Source of the DNA: Lederbergia graminis
GTDB taxonomy: Bacteria; Bacillota; Bacilli; Bacillales; Bacillaceae_C
Reading direction: 5' to 3'
NCBI RefSeq assembly: GCF_042655485.1
Contig: NZ_JBHSMC010000001.1
Coordinates: forward strand, 1-64,000
Length of the DNA: 64,000 nt
Shown one piece after another: positions 61,665-64,000 of the stretch. The translations under genes and the position numbers were made by a program. The notes under the pieces were generated by a model that made no database searches, was not told where the DNA came from, and saw only the letters and a list, made by a program, of their open reading frames with translations. The number at the start of each line of letters is the position of its first letter. The stretch's first letter is position 1.

Positions 61665-61853
61665 AGCTCTGTTAAACTCTGATCTTGATTTTCGCTCCTG
61701 TACACTCGCTTTCCGCGGGCACGGCCTCAGCTAACTTGGCAAAGAAAACCGCTTTGCCAAGTGGATCTTCGGCTCGTGCTGTTCCCGCAGGAGTCTCGTG
61801 TACATCCGCTACAATCAACTAAGTTGTTAACAACAATGAACTTTAACAGAGCC
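61665..61853 (+). mobile_element. 189-bp MITE-like element, copy 3
   Basis: An element with ends AGCTCTGTTAAAC and ACTTTAACAGAGCC, flanked by an exact 8-bp direct repeat AAACAGAA (61657-61664 and 61854-61861). The left duplication covers the bkdB stop codon. It differs from copy 2 at only about five or six positions. It separates bkdB from its probable terminator. Confidence 0.94.
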
Positions 61854-61864
61854 AAACAGAAAGA

Positions 61865-61906
61865 AGAAGCTTGTTACATTTTATCTTGTAACAGCTTCTT
61901 TTTTTA
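61865..61906 (+). terminator. Intrinsic terminator of the bkd operon
   Basis: AGAAGC-TTGTTAC pairs with GTAACA-GCTTCT (one bulged T) over a ten-base loop, followed by seven T residues. It lies just past MITE copy 3. Confidence 0.88.
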
Positions 61907-61927
61907 TTCTTTTGCTTATTCTGCAGT

Positions 61928-61959
61928 ACTAACATGAATGTAGCTTGCCATATGTTAGT
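61928..61959 (+). promoter_or_regulatory. Dyad symmetry upstream of mutA
   Basis: ACTAACAT (61928-61935) is mirrored by ATGTTAGT (61952-61959), with TATAAC immediately at 61959-61964. It may be an operator next to the mutA promoter; no B12 riboswitch features are seen. Confidence 0.4.
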
Positions 61960-61995
61960 ATAACGAATCTTTTTTTAAAAGAGGAGGGATACTCT

Positions 61996-63207
61996 TTGTT
62001 TATTGAAAAAGCGAAGCAAACATTGTTTCCTGATTACAATTACAAGACATGGGAGCGGTTAATAAAGCAATCTATCCCAGTAAAACATACTAAAGAAGGT
62101 ATGCTAATAAAGCCTTTATATGTTAATTCAGATTGGCAACACCGTGTTAACTCTGAACTATATTCTAATGCCCGTGATTTTAATAATAACTGGAAAATTT
62201 CACAAAAGATGAAACATCGTGATTGGAATACTTTGGTGGATATGGTTAGGCTAGCCATATGTAATGGACAAGATGCTATTGCAATAGATTGTGATTACTT
62301 ATCTGATCATAAACAAATAGATTTTAATGATTTGAAAAAAATAATGACGGTAAATGAAATTCCTTTTGTTCTTCGTACGTCAAATTATCCACTTATCATC
62401 AAAAAACTCCTAGAAGTTCCATTCAAACATGTAATAGGCATTATTGCTACCGATCCTATTTCTGCGCAACTAAACAAGAAAGTGATAAGCAAATTATCAG
62501 TTGAATGGCTAGAGAATGTCCAAAAACTAGCTGATCCATTTGGAGAGCTGAAAGTCATTTTGGTTGATATGATACCATATAGCAATGGAGGTGCTAATAC
62601 TCTAGCTGTATTAGCGTTAGCTATTGCAGAGGCAGTTTATTATATCGAATGTATGAAAAAGCTAGGTTGGTCTCCTGAGAAAACGGTAAATAAAATAGCA
62701 TTTCATTTTCAGATTGGGGATGAATTTTATGTAGAAATAGCAAAAATTCGGGCTTTTCGAGTCTTATGGAGAACGATACTTAATGCTTATCAGATTCATC
62801 AAGCAGATATCACAATATCAGCAGAAACAGCTACATTCCAGCAATCAAGTGGACCTTTTAATGAACATGATATTATTCTACGTGCAGGAACAGCGGCGTT
62901 AGCAGCTTCTATCGGTGGAATTGATTATTTACATGTAACACCATTTCATGAAGAAGATAAGTTGGCGACTAGAATCGCTCGCAATACTCAGCTAATTATG
63001 CGGGAGGAGGCATATTTCCATCGAGTATCAGATCCTTGTGGAGGTTCCTTTTATGTGGAGGCATTGACTGAAAAACTAATAGATGGAGCATGGAAGATTT
63101 TTCAGAAAATTGACCAAAATGGTGGCATATTACACTCACTACGAGAGAGTGATTTTCAAAATACGATAGGAAAATGGCAGAACAAAGAAGGGGATATAGA
63201 TGAATAA
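61996..63207 (+). CDS. mutA: Methylmalonyl-CoA mutase small subunit, short form
   Basis: A 403-residue subunit covering only the TIM-barrel part; it ends just after the SDPCGGSFYVEALT segment where the barrel closes. Full small subunits run to about 600 residues because of a C-terminal flavodoxin-like domain; that domain is missing. TTG 61996 follows GAGGAGGG, better than the frame opening at 61945. It overlaps mutB by 8 bases. The small subunit is structural and does not bind B12 itself, so the missing domain need not abolish activity. Confidence 0.85.
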   Translation: MFIEKAKQTLFPDYNYKTWERLIKQSIPVKHTKEGMLIKPLYVNSDWQHRVNSELYSNARDFNNNWKISQKMKHRDWNTLVDMVRLAICNGQDAIAIDCDYLSDHKQIDFNDLKKIMTVNEIPFVLRTSNYPLIIKKLLEVPFKHVIGIIATDPISAQLNKKVISKLSVEWLENVQKLADPFGELKVILVDMIPYSNGGANTLAVLALAIAEAVYYIECMKKLGWSPEKTVNKIAFHFQIGDEFYVEIAKIRAFRVLWRTILNAYQIHQADITISAETATFQQSSGPFNEHDIILRAGTAALAASIGGIDYLHVTPFHEEDKLATRIARNTQLIMREEAYFHRVSDPCGGSFYVEALTEKLIDGAWKIFQKIDQNGGILHSLRESDFQNTIGKWQNKEGDIDE

Positions 63208-64000
63208 ACCTAACTTTCAATCCATTCATCCTTTTAAGGAAAACAGTGGAATTTTGCCAAATGTTCATATAAATAAAATGGAATATGAAACAAAAGAGAG
63301 AATTACTATTCAATCACTATATACGGATAAAGACATAGTCGATACGAAACATATAAATAATTTCCCCGGTTTACCACCCTATACAAGAGGACCATACCCA
63401 TTAATGTATGTAACTCGTCCATGGACGATAAGACAATATGCTGGTTTTTCTACGGCAGAGGAGAGTAATAACTTTTATCGTAATAGTCTTGCGAATGGGC
63501 AAAAAGGATTATCTGTAGCTTTTGATTTAGCAACACACCGTGGCTATGATTCGGATCATCCGCGGGTTGTAGGAGATGTTGGGAAGGCTGGAGTAGCAAT
63601 TGATTCTGTAGAAGACATGAAGTTATTATTTAAGGATATTCCTTTAGATCAAATGTCTGTATCCATGACGATGAATGGTGCAGTTATCCCGATTATGGCA
63701 TTTTATATTGTTGCTGCGGAAGAACAAGGTGTGAAGACCCATCAATTAGCAGGCACTATACAAAATGACATTTTAAAAGAGTATATGGTTCGAAATACGT
63801 ACATTTATCCTCCTAATATGTCGATGCGTATCATTAAAGATATTTTTTCCTACACAACTAAGAACATGCCAAAGTTTAATAGTGTTTCTATTTCTGGTTA
63901 TCACCTTCAAGAAGCAGGCGCACCTGCAGATATAGAGCTTGGGTATACATTGGCAAATGGATTAGAGTACGTGAGAACGGGTGTTGAAGCTGGACTACAA
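63200..64000 (+). CDS. mutB: Methylmalonyl-CoA mutase large subunit (truncated by window end)
   Basis: 267 codons of the catalytic subunit that rearranges methylmalonyl-CoA to succinyl-CoA with AdoCbl. The frame has no stop and continues past the window. The substrate-tunnel signature FPGLPPYTRGPYPLMY, the FDLATHRGYDSDHPRV segment and GTIQNDILKEYMVRNTYIYP are clear. ATG 63200 overlaps the mutA stop. The C-terminal B12-binding domain would lie beyond the window. Confidence 0.95.
   Translation, partial: MNKPNFQSIHPFKENSGILPNVHINKMEYETKERITIQSLYTDKDIVDTKHINNFPGLPPYTRGPYPLMYVTRPWTIRQYAGFSTAEESNNFYRNSLANGQKGLSVAFDLATHRGYDSDHPRVVGDVGKAGVAIDSVEDMKLLFKDIPLDQMSVSMTMNGAVIPIMAFYIVAAEEQGVKTHQLAGTIQNDILKEYMVRNTYIYPPNMSMRIIKDIFSYTTKNMPKFNSVSISGYHLQEAGAPADIELGYTLANGLEYVRTGVEAGLQ

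Noticed and set aside
61907..61995. Cobalamin riboswitch before mutA
   Set aside because: The gap is too short and lacks the B12-box; only a simple dyad is present.
1..64000. CRISPR array, prophage, tRNA or rRNA genes, toxin-antitoxin or anti-phage islands
   Set aside because: No regularly spaced repeats, cloverleaf or integrase found; gene content is chromosomal core apart from the ABC pair and the MITE-like elements.

Overview
The window is an ordinary chromosomal segment of a low-GC, endospore-forming Firmicute. Gene content and order follow the Bacillus subtilis yqf-yqg-comG-yqh-spoIIIA-acc-dxs-spo0A-bkd region closely. Several features point to an Oceanobacillus/Virgibacillus/Ornithinibacillus-type Bacillaceae rather than B. 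subtilis itself: an AdoCbl-dependent ribonucleotide reductase, a methylmalonyl-CoA mutase pair behind the bkd genes, missing pst, gcv, mgsR, ptb-buk-bkdR blocks, and copies of a GC-rich palindromic repeat. The genus is inference; no 16S or marker search was possible.

Layout. 1-9.0 kb: nucleotidase yqfW, ispG, LysM protein yqfZ, membrane proteins yqgB and yqgC, sodA, MFS yqgE, penicillin-binding protein pbpA, yqzC/yqzD and rpmG. 9.1-17.2 kb: folate salvage yqgN, rhomboid protease yqgP, yqgQ, glucokinase glcK, an LTA-synthase-type phosphoglycerol transferase (yqgS) behind an ECF-sigma-like promoter, lipoprotein yqgU, yqgW and hydrolase yqgX. 17.3-19.0 kb: an ABC exporter pair, apparently an insertion relative to B. 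subtilis, with a sigma-W-like promoter. 19.6-23.4 kb: the competence pseudopilus operon comGA-GG, whose last gene starts with ATT and ends inside a mobile element. 23.6-34.8 kb: aroK, yqzE, yqhG/yqhH, rhodanese yqhL, nrdJ with tandem NrdR-like boxes, patatin yqhO, yqhP, yqhR, aroQ, yqhT and efp.

34.8-40.1 kb: the complete spoIIIAA-AH operon (mother-cell channel) behind a sigma-E-like promoter; spoIIIAD also starts with ATT. 40.6-49.8 kb: accB-accC, yqhY, nusB, folD, xseA-xseB-ispA, dxs, yqxC. 49.9-54.5 kb: argR, recN, spoIVB, spo0A. 54.7-64.0 kb: yqiK, yqzF, branched-chain amino acid catabolism (bcd-lpdV-bkdAA-bkdAB-bkdB) followed by mutA-mutB, which runs off the end.

Functionally the region joins isoprenoid synthesis (ispG, dxs, ispA), malonyl-CoA synthesis (accBC), shikimate steps (aroK, aroQ), sporulation control (spo0A, spoIVB, spoIIIA) and branched-chain amino acid breakdown to propionyl-CoA and then succinyl-CoA.

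The most unusual signals are non-coding: three nearly identical 189-bp MITE-like elements (two with exact 8-bp target duplications, one of which rewrote the end of comGG), two genes whose only sensible start is ATT, a possible transcription attenuator before dxs, an unidentified structured RNA between accC and yqhY, and two ECF-type promoters. No CRISPR array, tRNA, rRNA, prophage or complete insertion sequence was seen.
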